DNA of 64,000 nt from Actinomadura rudentiformis (GTDB lineage: Bacteria; Actinomycetota; Actinomycetes; Streptosporangiales; Streptosporangiaceae): NCBI RefSeq assembly GCF_008923185.1, contig NZ_WBMT01000024.1:62001-126000 (forward strand). The letters run 5' to 3'. How positions within the stretch are numbered: the stretch's first letter is position 1; every line of letters begins with the position of its first letter. This document shows, one piece after another, positions 24,733 through 32,526 of the stretch. A program made the position numbers and the translations under genes. Below the pieces are notes generated by a model, which saw nothing but the letters and a program-made list of their open reading frames with translations, was not told the origin of the DNA and ran no database searches.

Positions 24733-25614
24733 ATGGAGTTCTGGCTTGGCGCCGCGTTCGTCGAGACGGGCGAGTTCCTCGGGCTCGCCCGTGCGGCGGA
24801 CCGCCTCGGATACGACACGGTCGCGATCTCGGATCACATCTTCTACACCGACTACGACGCGTCCTACCCCTACTCCGACACGGGCGCGCCGCCGTACAAG
24901 CCCGACACCCACTGGCCGGACGTGTGGGTGACGATCGGGGCGATGGCGGCGGTCACCGAACGGGTGCGGTTCGCGACCAACGTCTACATCCCGCCCGCCC
25001 GCGATCTGTTCACGGTCGCCAAGGCCGTCTCCACGGCCGCGGCGCTGTCGGGCGACCGGGCGATCTTCGGTGTGGGCGTGGGCTGGTGCAAGGACGAGTT
25101 CCTGCAGACGGGCCAGGACTTCCACACCCGGGGCAAGCGGCTGGACGAGATGATCCCCGCCCTGCGCACGCTCTGGCAGGGCGGGATGGTCGAGCACCAC
25201 GGCACGTTCTACGACTTCGGCCCGCTCAGCATCGCGCCCGTTCCGTCCAAGCCCGTCCCGGTCTACATCGGCGGGGACAGCGACGCCGCGCTGCGCAGGG
25301 CGGCCCGCGTCGGCGACGGCTGGATCGGCAACCGCATCTACTCCGAGGACCAGCTTGAGGACCTGCTCGACCGCCTCAGCGGTTTCCTCGCCGACCACGG
25401 CCGCACTCTCGACGACCTGGACGTGATCGCACCCATCGGCGCGATGCCCTCGGCCGACCTCTACAAGAAGTGGGCCGACCGCGGGGTGAACGGCACGATG
25501 GCCGCCCCGTGGTGGCTGGCGTCCGGGGACGACAAGGCGAAGCACGGCGAGGGCCTGGAGCTCAAGGTCGCCACCATGGAACGCTTCGCCGACGAGGTCA
25601 TCGCCAAGATGTGA
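24733..25614 (+). CDS. LLM-class F420-dependent oxidoreductase
   Basis: A 293-residue LLM enzyme with TVAISDHIFYTDY near residue 30, TERVRFATNVYIPPARD, SGDRAIFGVGVGW, RLDEMIPALRTLW and VPVYIGGDSDAALRRAA. It begins 4 nt after the longer LLM gene, so it is the second cistron. Pairing of a monooxygenase-like and an F420-type LLM protein suggests two successive redox steps on one substrate. The last 14 bp of the gene are tandemly duplicated just past the stop codon (see the repeat at 25600). Confidence 0.9.
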   Translation: MEFWLGAAFVETGEFLGLARAADRLGYDTVAISDHIFYTDYDASYPYSDTGAPPYKPDTHWPDVWVTIGAMAAVTERVRFATNVYIPPARDLFTVAKAVSTAAALSGDRAIFGVGVGWCKDEFLQTGQDFHTRGKRLDEMIPALRTLWQGGMVEHHGTFYDFGPLSIAPVPSKPVPVYIGGDSDAALRRAARVGDGWIGNRIYSEDQLEDLLDRLSGFLADHGRTLDDLDVIAPIGAMPSADLYKKWADRGVNGTMAAPWWLASGDDKAKHGEGLELKVATMERFADEVIAKM

Positions 25615-25696
25615 TCGCCGAGATGTGATCGGCGTGCGGCGCGGCGGAGGCTCGCGTGCCCGTTCAGGGTAGGCGGGCGTTCAGGGTAGGCGGGCG
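25600..25696. repeat. Two short tandem duplications between convergent genes
   Basis: A 14-bp unit ATCGCCAAGATGTG at the end of the LLM gene is repeated immediately after (25614-25627, one mismatch). A 17-bp unit CGTTCAGGGTAGGCGGG spans the end of the opposing methyltransferase gene and is present twice in tandem (25661-25677, 25678-25694). Each duplication therefore copies the 3' end of the gene next to it. Confidence 0.85.
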
Positions 25697-26538
25697 AGGC
25701 CACCGTAGGCGGAGACCTCGGCGGCGGTGGGGGCGGGCGGGTCGTCGGGGTCGCGGCGCCAGTGCGACACCAGCACCACTCCCGGCTCCACCAGTTCGAG
25801 CCCTTGGCCGGTGAAGACCAGTCTCTCGAACTCCGCCCGGGTCCTGGGCCGGGTGCGCACGCCGTCGTCGTTGTAGCCGTCGCTGGCCTGCCGCAGTCGC
25901 GCGTTGTGCTCAGGGGTGAGGTGGCTGGCGAGCACGTGGCTGCCGGGCGGCAGTGCGCCGATCAGGGTGCGGAGGATCTCGGCGGGCCGTTCGTCGTCGG
26001 GGATGAAGTGCAGGACGGCGTTCAGCACCAGCGCGACAGGTTCGTCGAAGTCCAGCATGTTGCGGACCAGTGTGCTGCTGATGATCGAGCCCGGATCGCG
26101 GATGTCCGCCTCCAGGTATCCGACCTCGCCGCCCGGCCCGGAGACCAGGAGCGCGCGGGCGTGCGCGAGAACGACCGGGTCGTTGTCGACGTAGGCGACC
26201 CGCGCTGCGGGCGTGACGGATTGAACGACCTCGTGCACGTTGGGCGAGATGGGAATGCCGGTGCCAATGTCCAAGAACTGTCGCATTCCCATCTCGGCAG
26301 CCAGATAACGGACACCGCGGAGCAGGAACCGGCGGTTCTCCTGCGCACCGACCCGGATGGAAGGAAGGGCTGCCACCATCTTCTCCGCGGCGATCCGGTC
26401 GGCCGCGAAATTGTCCTTGCCACCCAGGAGGTAGTCGTACACACGGGCAGGTGACGGACGGGTCGCGTCCAGCCACGGAGTGCGATGGCTCGGCACGGAC
26501 TCCTGCTCCGCCGAGGCGGGATCATGTGGCGGCGTCAC
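25681..26538 (-). CDS. DUF574-family SAM-dependent methyltransferase
   Basis: A methyltransferase of the actinobacterial DUF574 family, about 285 residues. Signatures are PARVYDYLLGGKDNFAADR near residue 35, FLDIGTGIP (SAM-binding loop), VAYVDNDPVVLAHARALL, and the late motifs HFIPDDERP and HLTPE. Proteins of this family are numerous in Streptomyces-like genomes and their substrates are mostly unknown. The GTG at 26538 (GGAG 11 nt upstream) is chosen; an upstream GTG at 26595 is possible. The gene is divergent from the NmrA-like reductase and convergent with the LLM pair. Confidence 0.9.
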   Translation of the reverse strand: MTPPHDPASAEQESVPSHRTPWLDATRPSPARVYDYLLGGKDNFAADRIAAEKMVAALPSIRVGAQENRRFLLRGVRYLAAEMGMRQFLDIGTGIPISPNVHEVVQSVTPAARVAYVDNDPVVLAHARALLVSGPGGEVGYLEADIRDPGSIISSTLVRNMLDFDEPVALVLNAVLHFIPDDERPAEILRTLIGALPPGSHVLASHLTPEHNARLRQASDGYNDDGVRTRPRTRAEFERLVFTGQGLELVEPGVVLVSHWRRDPDDPPAPTAAEVSAYGGLARLP

Positions 26539-26652
26539 GGTCGCGGATTCTCCAACGGTAGCGGCAATGGCGGCGAACGCCCTAACGTTAAGCACACCGT
26601 ATCGAAATCCGAATAAGCTCCGGGCCCGGCAATCGATTGATTTGGGATGGTA

Positions 26653-27540
26653 ATGAGAATTCTCATCGCAAGTGCGTCCGGACAACTCGGCCGCGCGACC
26701 GCACGGTACGTGCTGGACAGGGTCCCAGCCGACGACGTCATCCTCGCCACCCGGAACGTGGACGCGCTGGCCGGTTTCTCCGCCGACGGCGTGACCGTGC
26801 GGCGCGCCGACTACGACGAGCCCGAGTCGTTGCCGGCGGCCTTCGAGGGTGCCGACCGGATGCTCCTGATCAGCCTGCACGAGCTCGGCCGCCGCGTCGA
26901 CCAGCACCGCAACGCCATCGAGGCGGCCGTGGCGGCCGGGGTCCGGCACGTCGTCTACACCTCGTACATCATGGTCGACCCCGGCTGCCCGTCCACCGTG
27001 GTGCCCGACCACCTGCGCACCCACGAGCTGCTGGACGGCTCCGGGCTGGACGTGACGTACCTGCGCAACGGCCTGTACGCCGAGACCCCCGTCACCCAGA
27101 TCCTGCCGCCCGCGATCGCCCGCGGCGTCCTGGTCGACAACACCGACCACGCCCGCGGCGCCTTCGTCCACCGTGACGACTGCGCCGCCGTCGCCGCCGC
27201 GGTGCTGACCTCATCCGGTCACGAGGGCAAGACCTACGACGTCACCGGGCCGGAGTCGCTCAGCTTCGCCGACATCACCGCGCTGGCGAGCAAGGTCTCC
27301 GGCCGTCCCGTCGGCTACGCCAGCGTGGACGACGCGACGCTCGACGAGCAGTTGCGCGCCGCCGGGATCCCCGACGACGTGCGCGGCATGATCGTGTCGT
27401 TCGGGGTGTCCCTGCGCGCGGGCTACGGCGAACCGGTGACCGACACCGTCCAGCGCCTCACCGGCCGCCCCGCCCGCCCGATGATCGACCTCATGGAGCA
27501 GCACCGCACCCTGCTCACCGGAGCGCCGACGGCGCCTTAG
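26653..27540 (+). CDS. NmrA/QorB-like NAD(P)-binding reductase
   Basis: A 295-residue atypical short-chain dehydrogenase. The N-terminal LIASASGQLGRATARYVL is an NmrA/QorB-type dinucleotide loop; RHVVYTSYIMVDP and FVHRDDCAAVAAAVL are typical later segments. It lacks a classical catalytic Tyr-x3-Lys in the expected place, as in QorB-like quinone reductases or redox sensors. The ATG at 26653 has TGGGATGG upstream; 26647 is the alternative. It diverges from the methyltransferase, and a hairpin follows its stop. Confidence 0.88.
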   Translation: MRILIASASGQLGRATARYVLDRVPADDVILATRNVDALAGFSADGVTVRRADYDEPESLPAAFEGADRMLLISLHELGRRVDQHRNAIEAAVAAGVRHVVYTSYIMVDPGCPSTVVPDHLRTHELLDGSGLDVTYLRNGLYAETPVTQILPPAIARGVLVDNTDHARGAFVHRDDCAAVAAAVLTSSGHEGKTYDVTGPESLSFADITALASKVSGRPVGYASVDDATLDEQLRAAGIPDDVRGMIVSFGVSLRAGYGEPVTDTVQRLTGRPARPMIDLMEQHRTLLTGAPTAP

Positions 27541-27557
27541 GACGCGCACTAGGCCCC

Positions 27558-27581
27558 AGGACGCGCTTTAGGGCGCGTCCT
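27558..27581. terminator. Bidirectional hairpin between convergent genes
   Basis: AGGACGCGC (27558-27566) pairs perfectly with GCGCGTCCT (27573-27581) around a 6-nt loop. It overlaps the stop codon of the cyclase-family gene and follows the reductase gene by 17 nt, so it can serve both. No long U-tract is present. Confidence 0.55.
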
Positions 27582-28281
27582 CGGCGTCCGAGATTCCGTG
27601 GGCGACGGCGCGCGCCGGTGCGCCGTCGCCCGGCAGCCGGAGCGGGAAGACCATCATCGAGATGAGGTAGCCGTCGGCCTTGGCCTCCAGGACCTGGTCC
27701 AGGTTGGTGAGGTTCTCGACGACCATCGGCCCGCCGAACGCCGTGTCCGTCCGGGTGAGGAGGGACCGGTGCGCGGCCAGCGTGAACGTCTCCGACCCCG
27801 GCTCCGGCGTCGGGTCCACGCTCGGCGCGTCGATGCCGACGGTCAGCCAGTTGTACTCCCGGGCCGCGATGGCCGCCGCCGTCTCGGGCGCCAGATAGGG
27901 ATGGGCGAAGTACTCGTCCGTCCCCCAGTACCTCGACCACCCCGTGGCGAAGACCAGGATGGATCCCGTGAAGGCCGGCCGTGCGGGCAGCACCTCCGGC
28001 CCGATGGCCGTACGCGGCGGCAGCCCGCGGACGTCCACGATCTCGGCGGGCCCCACGAAGACGCCGCCGCCCGGGAGCTCATGGAGCCCCGGCAGGGCGT
28101 CGTCGATGTGGAACGGAGCGTCCACGTGCGTCCCGGTCTGCGACCCGAGATGCAGACGCTGCACGTTCACCCCGTCCTTCGCCACCGTCAGCGCGGCGGA
28201 CAGTTCGACCTCGGGGTCGCCCGGGTACACCGGCATCCCGGTGCCGATCGGCACCGAGAGATCGATCGTCACCTCGAACAT
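27568..28281 (-). CDS. Cyclase-family (kynurenine formamidase-like) hydrolase
   Basis: A 237-residue protein of the metal-dependent cyclase family. The characteristic SQTGTHVDAPFH near residue 50 carries the metal ligands, preceded by IDLSVPIGTGMPVYPGD. Later motifs are FATGWSRYWGTDEYF, LTVGIDAPSVDP and the C-terminal FPLRLPGDGAPARAVAH. The family includes kynurenine formamidase and isatin hydrolase; the substrate here is not decided. The gene is monocistronic, divergent from the HipA-like gene with about 46 bp between starts. Confidence 0.88.
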   Translation of the reverse strand: MFEVTIDLSVPIGTGMPVYPGDPEVELSAALTVAKDGVNVQRLHLGSQTGTHVDAPFHIDDALPGLHELPGGGVFVGPAEIVDVRGLPPRTAIGPEVLPARPAFTGSILVFATGWSRYWGTDEYFAHPYLAPETAAAIAAREYNWLTVGIDAPSVDPTPEPGSETFTLAAHRSLLTRTDTAFGGPMVVENLTNLDQVLEAKADGYLISMMVFPLRLPGDGAPARAVAHGISDAEDAP

Positions 28282-28327
28282 GTCACCGATTATCGCCGCC
28301 GAGCGGCCACCCGATAGCGTGATCGGC

Positions 28328-29155
28328 GTGTTGCCTCTCGTCACCGCCATCCGGTACGTGACCCCGCTGCGCGAAGGCGGGTCGCTGCCGGGGGTCGTCG
28401 AGGCCGACGACCTGGGCACGTACGTCATGAAGTTCCACGGCGCCGGGCAGGGCCGCAAGGCGCTGATCGCCGAGGTCATCGCGGGCGAGCTGGCCCGCCG
28501 CCTCGGGCTGCGCGTGCCCGAGCAGATGATCATCGACCTCGATCCGGTGATCGGGCGGCACGAGCCGGACCCCGACGTGCAGGACCTGCTCAAGGCCAGC
28601 ACCGGCTGGAACCTCGGCGTCGACTTCCTGCCGGGCTCGCTCGGCTTCGACCCGCTGGGCTGGAAGCCGGACCGCTCGTGGGCGTCGCGCGTGGTGTGGT
28701 TCGACGCGTTCATCGGCAACGTCGACCGCAGCTGGCGCAACCCCAACATGCTGGTGTGGCACGGCGACGTGTGGCTGATCGACCACGGCGCGAGCCTCAT
28801 CTTCCACCACGCCTGGGCCAACGCGGCCCGCCTGTTCACCGGCCCCTACGACGTGGACGACCACGTGCTCACCCCGTTCGCGGACGACCTGCCCGGCGCC
28901 GAGGCCGAGCTCGCCCCGAAGATCACCGAGGACCTCCTCCACGAGGTCGCGGCACTCGTGCCCGACCGCTGGCTGGAGAACGAGCCGGGCTTCGCCACCG
29001 CCCACGACGTTCGCGCCGCATATGTGGACATCCTGCTCACGCGGGTAGGCAAGCCGCGTGACTGGCTGCCCTCCCTCGACCTCAGCGGCGCCAAAGCCGA
29101 CACCGCCTCCCGGCGCGGGGAGAACCGCCCGGGCTGGCTGGGCGGTCCCGCATGA
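28328..29155 (+). CDS. HipA-like kinase-fold protein
   Basis: A 275-residue protein with a HipA-type kinase core. The Lys of YVMKFHGAGQGRKALIAEVIAGELARR-type helices, the catalytic-loop-like FDAFIGNVDRSWRNPNML and the metal-loop-like WLIDHGASLIFHH are all present. It is shorter than HipA (about 440) and lacks the N-terminal subdomain. The GTG at 28328 is taken as start (28319 is possible). The stop overlaps the ATG of the DUF3037 gene by 4 nt. This pair recurs in actinobacteria and resembles a toxin-antitoxin arrangement in outline, but no DNA-binding antitoxin (HipB) is nearby, and a toxic role is unproven. Confidence 0.82.
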   Translation: MLPLVTAIRYVTPLREGGSLPGVVEADDLGTYVMKFHGAGQGRKALIAEVIAGELARRLGLRVPEQMIIDLDPVIGRHEPDPDVQDLLKASTGWNLGVDFLPGSLGFDPLGWKPDRSWASRVVWFDAFIGNVDRSWRNPNMLVWHGDVWLIDHGASLIFHHAWANAARLFTGPYDVDDHVLTPFADDLPGAEAELAPKITEDLLHEVAALVPDRWLENEPGFATAHDVRAAYVDILLTRVGKPRDWLPSLDLSGAKADTASRRGENRPGWLGGPA

Positions 29156-29535
29156 GCGATAAGACCGTCTTCGAGTACGCGGCGCTGCGCGTGATCCCCC
29201 GCGTCGAACGCGGCGAGCTCATGAACGTGGGCGTCATCGTCTACTGCCGCGCGCTGGACTACCTCGACTGCCGCACCCACCTCGACGAGGCACGCCTGCG
29301 CGCGCTGGACCCCGCCCTCGACCTCGACGGCGTCCGCCACGCGCTGAAGGCGGTCGACGCCCTCTGCTGCGGCGGCGACCGGGCCGGGCAGGCCGCGGAC
29401 GAGCCGCCCGGCGCCCGCTTCCGCTGGCTGACGGCGCCGCGCAGCACGATCGTCCAGCCCGGCCCCGTGCACGCCGGCCTGACCACCGACCCAGCAGCCG
29501 AGCTGGACCGCCTCCTCGGGCTCCTCGTCACCTAG
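29152..29535 (+). CDS. DUF3037 protein, partner of the HipA-like kinase
   Basis: A 127-residue DUF3037 protein with the typical FEYAALRVIPRVERGELMNVGVIVYC start and a C-terminal RFRWLTAPRSTIVQPGPVHAGL. It overlaps the HipA-like gene by 4 nt, so both are made together. Function is unknown. Its small size and strict pairing suggest that it binds or modulates the kinase-fold protein. Confidence 0.85.
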   Translation: MSDKTVFEYAALRVIPRVERGELMNVGVIVYCRALDYLDCRTHLDEARLRALDPALDLDGVRHALKAVDALCCGGDRAGQAADEPPGARFRWLTAPRSTIVQPGPVHAGLTTDPAAELDRLLGLLVT

Positions 29536-29569
29536 CGACCGGCAGAGCTAATCCGAGAGCCAAGTCCGG

Positions 29570-30478
29570 CTAATCCCACTCCCAGCGCATGCCGTGATAT
29601 CCGGTGGCCATGCCGAAGTCGATGAAGTGCACGCTGTGGTAGCTCGACATCCTCAGGTCGGTCAGGTCTTTCAGGGCGGTCTGCGCGTCCGGCCGCCAGG
29701 TGCGGTAGCAGCGGGCCGGGAGCGATGCCGGGTGGAACCTCACCTCGATCAGGTACTCGTGCTGGGGGGTGCGGAAGCCGCGGCCCTCCTCGGTCACGAC
29801 CGGCCCGGGCTCGTCGAACCCGAAGCCGTACTCCAGCAGGTAGGTCTCGCCGCGGGCGAGCGCCCGGTCGAACAGGAGCTCAGCGGCGATCAGCCCACTC
29901 CCCTCGTCCACCCGGACCCGCCCGAACCGGCATCCGCGTGCCGTCCGGGAGGACGGGAGGACGCGATGCGGGTGGTGGTAGACGGCGATCCAGCGGTCGA
30001 CCCCGCGCTGCTGCGCCTGGAAGACCGCACGGGTACGGACCTCGCGAAGCTCACGGCCGCGCCCGACGACGTTCAGGTCGTGCAGGCTGAGGCCGGTCAG
30101 CTGGCGTTCGCCGCGTTCACCGATCTCGGCGATGAGGTCGCGGACGCCGGGTTCGGGACAGAGCTCCTCCACCGGCAGCCACGGTCCGGCCGCCCGTTCG
30201 CCGGACGGTTTGAGAAGGGTCAGGAGTGAGTGGCGGGGCAGTTCGAGGATGACCTCGAGACCGCGTACCGCGCGGAGTGAGTCGGCTCGTTCGGGACGTG
30301 TCCGGCCCCGCTGCCAGTAGCTCAGGGTAGAGAGACTGACCGCGATGCCCTGCTGGTCGAGTCGTCGCCGCAGGGATTCCAGACTCAGCCCGCGTGCTTG
30401 GATCGCCGCATGCAGGGCCACGTTGAAGGGGCCGTACTGCAGCATTTGGAGGAGGTCTTCCTCCGTGACTGTCTGCAC
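29570..30478 (-). CDS. HTH-domain protein, tandem paralogue 1
   Basis: A 302-residue protein with an N-terminal helix-turn-helix (ARGLSLESLRRRLDQQGIAVSLSTLSYWQRGRTRPER, quoted in parts: residues about 27-62) and an uncharacterised C-terminal domain of about 220 residues. It is paralogous to the next upstream gene. Both share the LSYWQRGR recognition-helix region, a (L/F)xFDR(A/V)LAxGxT segment, and the terminal WEWD. The GTG at 30478 has GGAGG nine nt upstream and makes its length equal to the paralogue (303). The C-terminal half contains aromatic/histidine segments (IAVYHHPHRVL; SSYHSVHFIDFG) and could bind a ligand. No known family recognised beyond HTH. Confidence 0.78.
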   Translation of the reverse strand: MQTVTEEDLLQMLQYGPFNVALHAAIQARGLSLESLRRRLDQQGIAVSLSTLSYWQRGRTRPERADSLRAVRGLEVILELPRHSLLTLLKPSGERAAGPWLPVEELCPEPGVRDLIAEIGERGERQLTGLSLHDLNVVGRGRELREVRTRAVFQAQQRGVDRWIAVYHHPHRVLPSSRTARGCRFGRVRVDEGSGLIAAELLFDRALARGETYLLEYGFGFDEPGPVVTEEGRGFRTPQHEYLIEVRFHPASLPARCYRTWRPDAQTALKDLTDLRMSSYHSVHFIDFGMATGYHGMRWEWD

Positions 30479-30654
30479 CGCTATCGGCCTCCGGAAGGGC
30501 TTGGGCCGGCCCCCGCCCTCGGCCTTGACAACAGCACTTGCTATACCAGCGCTCACTGTAAGACCCAGGGATCGTGCTGCCAAGCGTAAAAGTACACAAA
30601 CAACGACGCCGGGTGGCCGTGATCAGGGGAGATCTTGCCAAAGGGCACCCGGGC

Positions 30655-31566
30655 TCAGTCCCATTCCCATTCGAGGCCCAGGATGCCGAAACGCACGTCT
30701 CCCGCCGCCATATGTGCGCTGCCGGACGTGCCGATCCACAGTTCGCCGATCCGTTCCCGCGGGGCGTGCGCGGATTCCCCGGAGAACCCGTAGCAACGCG
30801 CGGGAAACATTTCCTCATGAAACTGCACCACGGCCAGGTAATCGCGGATCGGCCGGGCGAACCGCCGGGCGTATTCGTCGGCCTGGCCCGTCCCGGGGCT
30901 CGCCCGGAGGTCCAGCTCGTACTCCACGACGGCGGTGTCGCCCGCCGCGAGCACCCGGTCGAAGACGAGCTCGAACGCCAGCAGCCCCTCCTCGGCCCGC
31001 ACCCGTCCCGGCCGGCAGTAGCGGAGCCCGGTCAGCTCGGCCTCCGGCTGCCCCTCCCCCGCCGGATGCACGCACACGACCCGGTCGACGTCGTCACCCG
31101 CGGCCCGCAGGACCGTGCGGACCGACAGTTTCCCGGGCCGCCGGTCGGCGTCGAGACGGTAGACGTCGTGCGTGCTCAGCCGTTCGAGCCGGTGGTCTCC
31201 GGACCGGTCGAGCTGGCCGACGACCCGGGCGTAGCGCTCCGGATCCGGCCACAGGTCGCCGGCGGCACGGCCGCGTTCGAGCCGTCCCGCGCCGGCGCGG
31301 CCTGCACCGCCGCCGCCATGGCGCACGGGGTGGGCGCCGTGGTCGGCCGCCTCCAGAAGCCCGGTGAGCGAGCCGGCGGGCACCGCGAGGATCTCCTCCA
31401 GCGCGGCCACGACCGCGCGGGATCGCGGTCGGCTGCGTCCGCGCTGCCAGTAGCTGAGCGTGGCCACGCTCACCGGCAGGCCGCGCTGGCCGAGCCGGTG
31501 ACGGATCCGCTCCAGGGTCAGGCCGCTCGCCTGGACGGCCTGTCGCAGCGCACCGGCGAACTCCAC
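30655..31566 (-). CDS. HTH-domain protein, tandem paralogue 2
   Basis: A 303-residue paralogue of the gene at 29570-30478, starting with GTG. The HTH spans about residues 14-50 (LTLERIRHRLGQRGLPVSVATLSYWQRGRSRPRSR, in part). The middle holds a Gly/Ala/Arg-rich insert, and the C-terminal domain repeats the FELVFDRVLAAGDTAVVEYELD and EMFPARCYGFSG motifs seen as AELLFDRALARGETYLLEYGFG and ASLPARCYRTW in the other copy. It ends EWEWD. The two genes are separated by 176 bp with space for a second promoter, and they diverged after a tandem duplication. The regulated target is unknown. Confidence 0.78.
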   Translation of the reverse strand: MEFAGALRQAVQASGLTLERIRHRLGQRGLPVSVATLSYWQRGRSRPRSRAVVAALEEILAVPAGSLTGLLEAADHGAHPVRHGGGGAGRAGAGRLERGRAAGDLWPDPERYARVVGQLDRSGDHRLERLSTHDVYRLDADRRPGKLSVRTVLRAAGDDVDRVVCVHPAGEGQPEAELTGLRYCRPGRVRAEEGLLAFELVFDRVLAAGDTAVVEYELDLRASPGTGQADEYARRFARPIRDYLAVVQFHEEMFPARCYGFSGESAHAPRERIGELWIGTSGSAHMAAGDVRFGILGLEWEWD

Positions 31567-31607
31567 GGCCCGGATGGTACCTGCTCTGGCGAAGTTGCCT
31601 GAAATGT

Positions 31608-32456
31608 CTAGAAAAGTATGGACATGAACGTATCGGTCTCGGCGAAGCCGACCCGCCGGTACGTGGCGCGCGCCCGCACGTTGAAGTCGTTGACGTACAG
31701 CGAGACGGTCGGCGCGATGGACCGCAGCGACTCCTCGACCAGCGCCGCCATCCCCGCCACCGACAGGCCCTGCCCGCGCAGGTCCGGCGGCACCCAGACG
31801 CCCTGCACCTGGCAGGCGTACGGGGTGACGGCGCCGACCTCGGCCTTGAAGAGCACCCGGCCGTCGTCGATGCGGGCGAAGGCGCGCCCGGCGCGGATGA
31901 GCTCGGCCACCCGGGCGCGGTAGAGCACGCCGCCGTCACCGGCGTTGGGCGAGACGCCGACCTCCTCGGTGAACATCGCCACGCACGCCGGATAGACCAC
32001 GTCGAACTCTTCCATGCGGACCCGCCGTACATGCCGGTCGGCGACCACCGGCGGCATCGCCGACGTGGCCATGACGGGCTGGGTCGACCGGACCGCGCGG
32101 GCGGGCCCCCAGTAGGGCTCAAGGATCTCCCAGAACTCGCCCACCGCGCTCTTGGACCCGACGATCGACGAGCACCGCCGCCCCTGTGCCTGCGCGCGTT
32201 CGGCGAAGGCACGGACGGCCCGGGAGTCGGCGGCGACCGGGATCAGGTTGGCGCCGGCGTAGCAGAGCGAGGCCAGCCGGCCGTCACGCATGTAGCCCCA
32301 CATCTGGGCGCCGAGACGGCCGGGGTCGAGCCCCACCGCGTGCACGCGCGAGCTGACGAAGACGTTCGCCACCGGATCGGCGTCGAGGATCGCCAAGACC
32401 TCGTCCCGGTGCCGGTCGTCCAAGACCCGCACCGGCAGCGATCCCAGCATCCGCAC
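31608..32456 (-). CDS. GNAT-family N-acetyltransferase (DUF4081-type)
   Basis: A 282-residue GNAT protein with an N-terminal DUF4081-like domain (about 1-130) and a C-terminal acetyltransferase domain containing VQGVWVPPDLRGQGLS (acetyl-CoA pyrophosphate loop) and YVNDFNVRARATYRRVGF. In many actinobacteria this gene lies beside ispG; here three peptidase genes separate them. GTG at 32456 is chosen (GGGAG at -10); ATG at 32450 is possible. The substrate is unknown. Confidence 0.9.
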   Translation of the reverse strand: MRMLGSLPVRVLDDRHRDEVLAILDADPVANVFVSSRVHAVGLDPGRLGAQMWGYMRDGRLASLCYAGANLIPVAADSRAVRAFAERAQAQGRRCSSIVGSKSAVGEFWEILEPYWGPARAVRSTQPVMATSAMPPVVADRHVRRVRMEEFDVVYPACVAMFTEEVGVSPNAGDGGVLYRARVAELIRAGRAFARIDDGRVLFKAEVGAVTPYACQVQGVWVPPDLRGQGLSVAGMAALVEESLRSIAPTVSLYVNDFNVRARATYRRVGFAETDTFMSILF

Positions 32457-32526
32457 GGCTTACCGGCTCCCGAACCGGGGCAGGGGCCGGTGCGGCCTCT
32501 CCACTGTCAGCACCACGCCAACAAGA

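Noticed and set aside
30345..31602. Long plus-strand ORFs (over 300 codons) across the HTH paralogues
   Set aside because: Products are Arg/Pro-rich low-complexity sequences opposite two clear paralogous genes; typical high-GC shadow frames.
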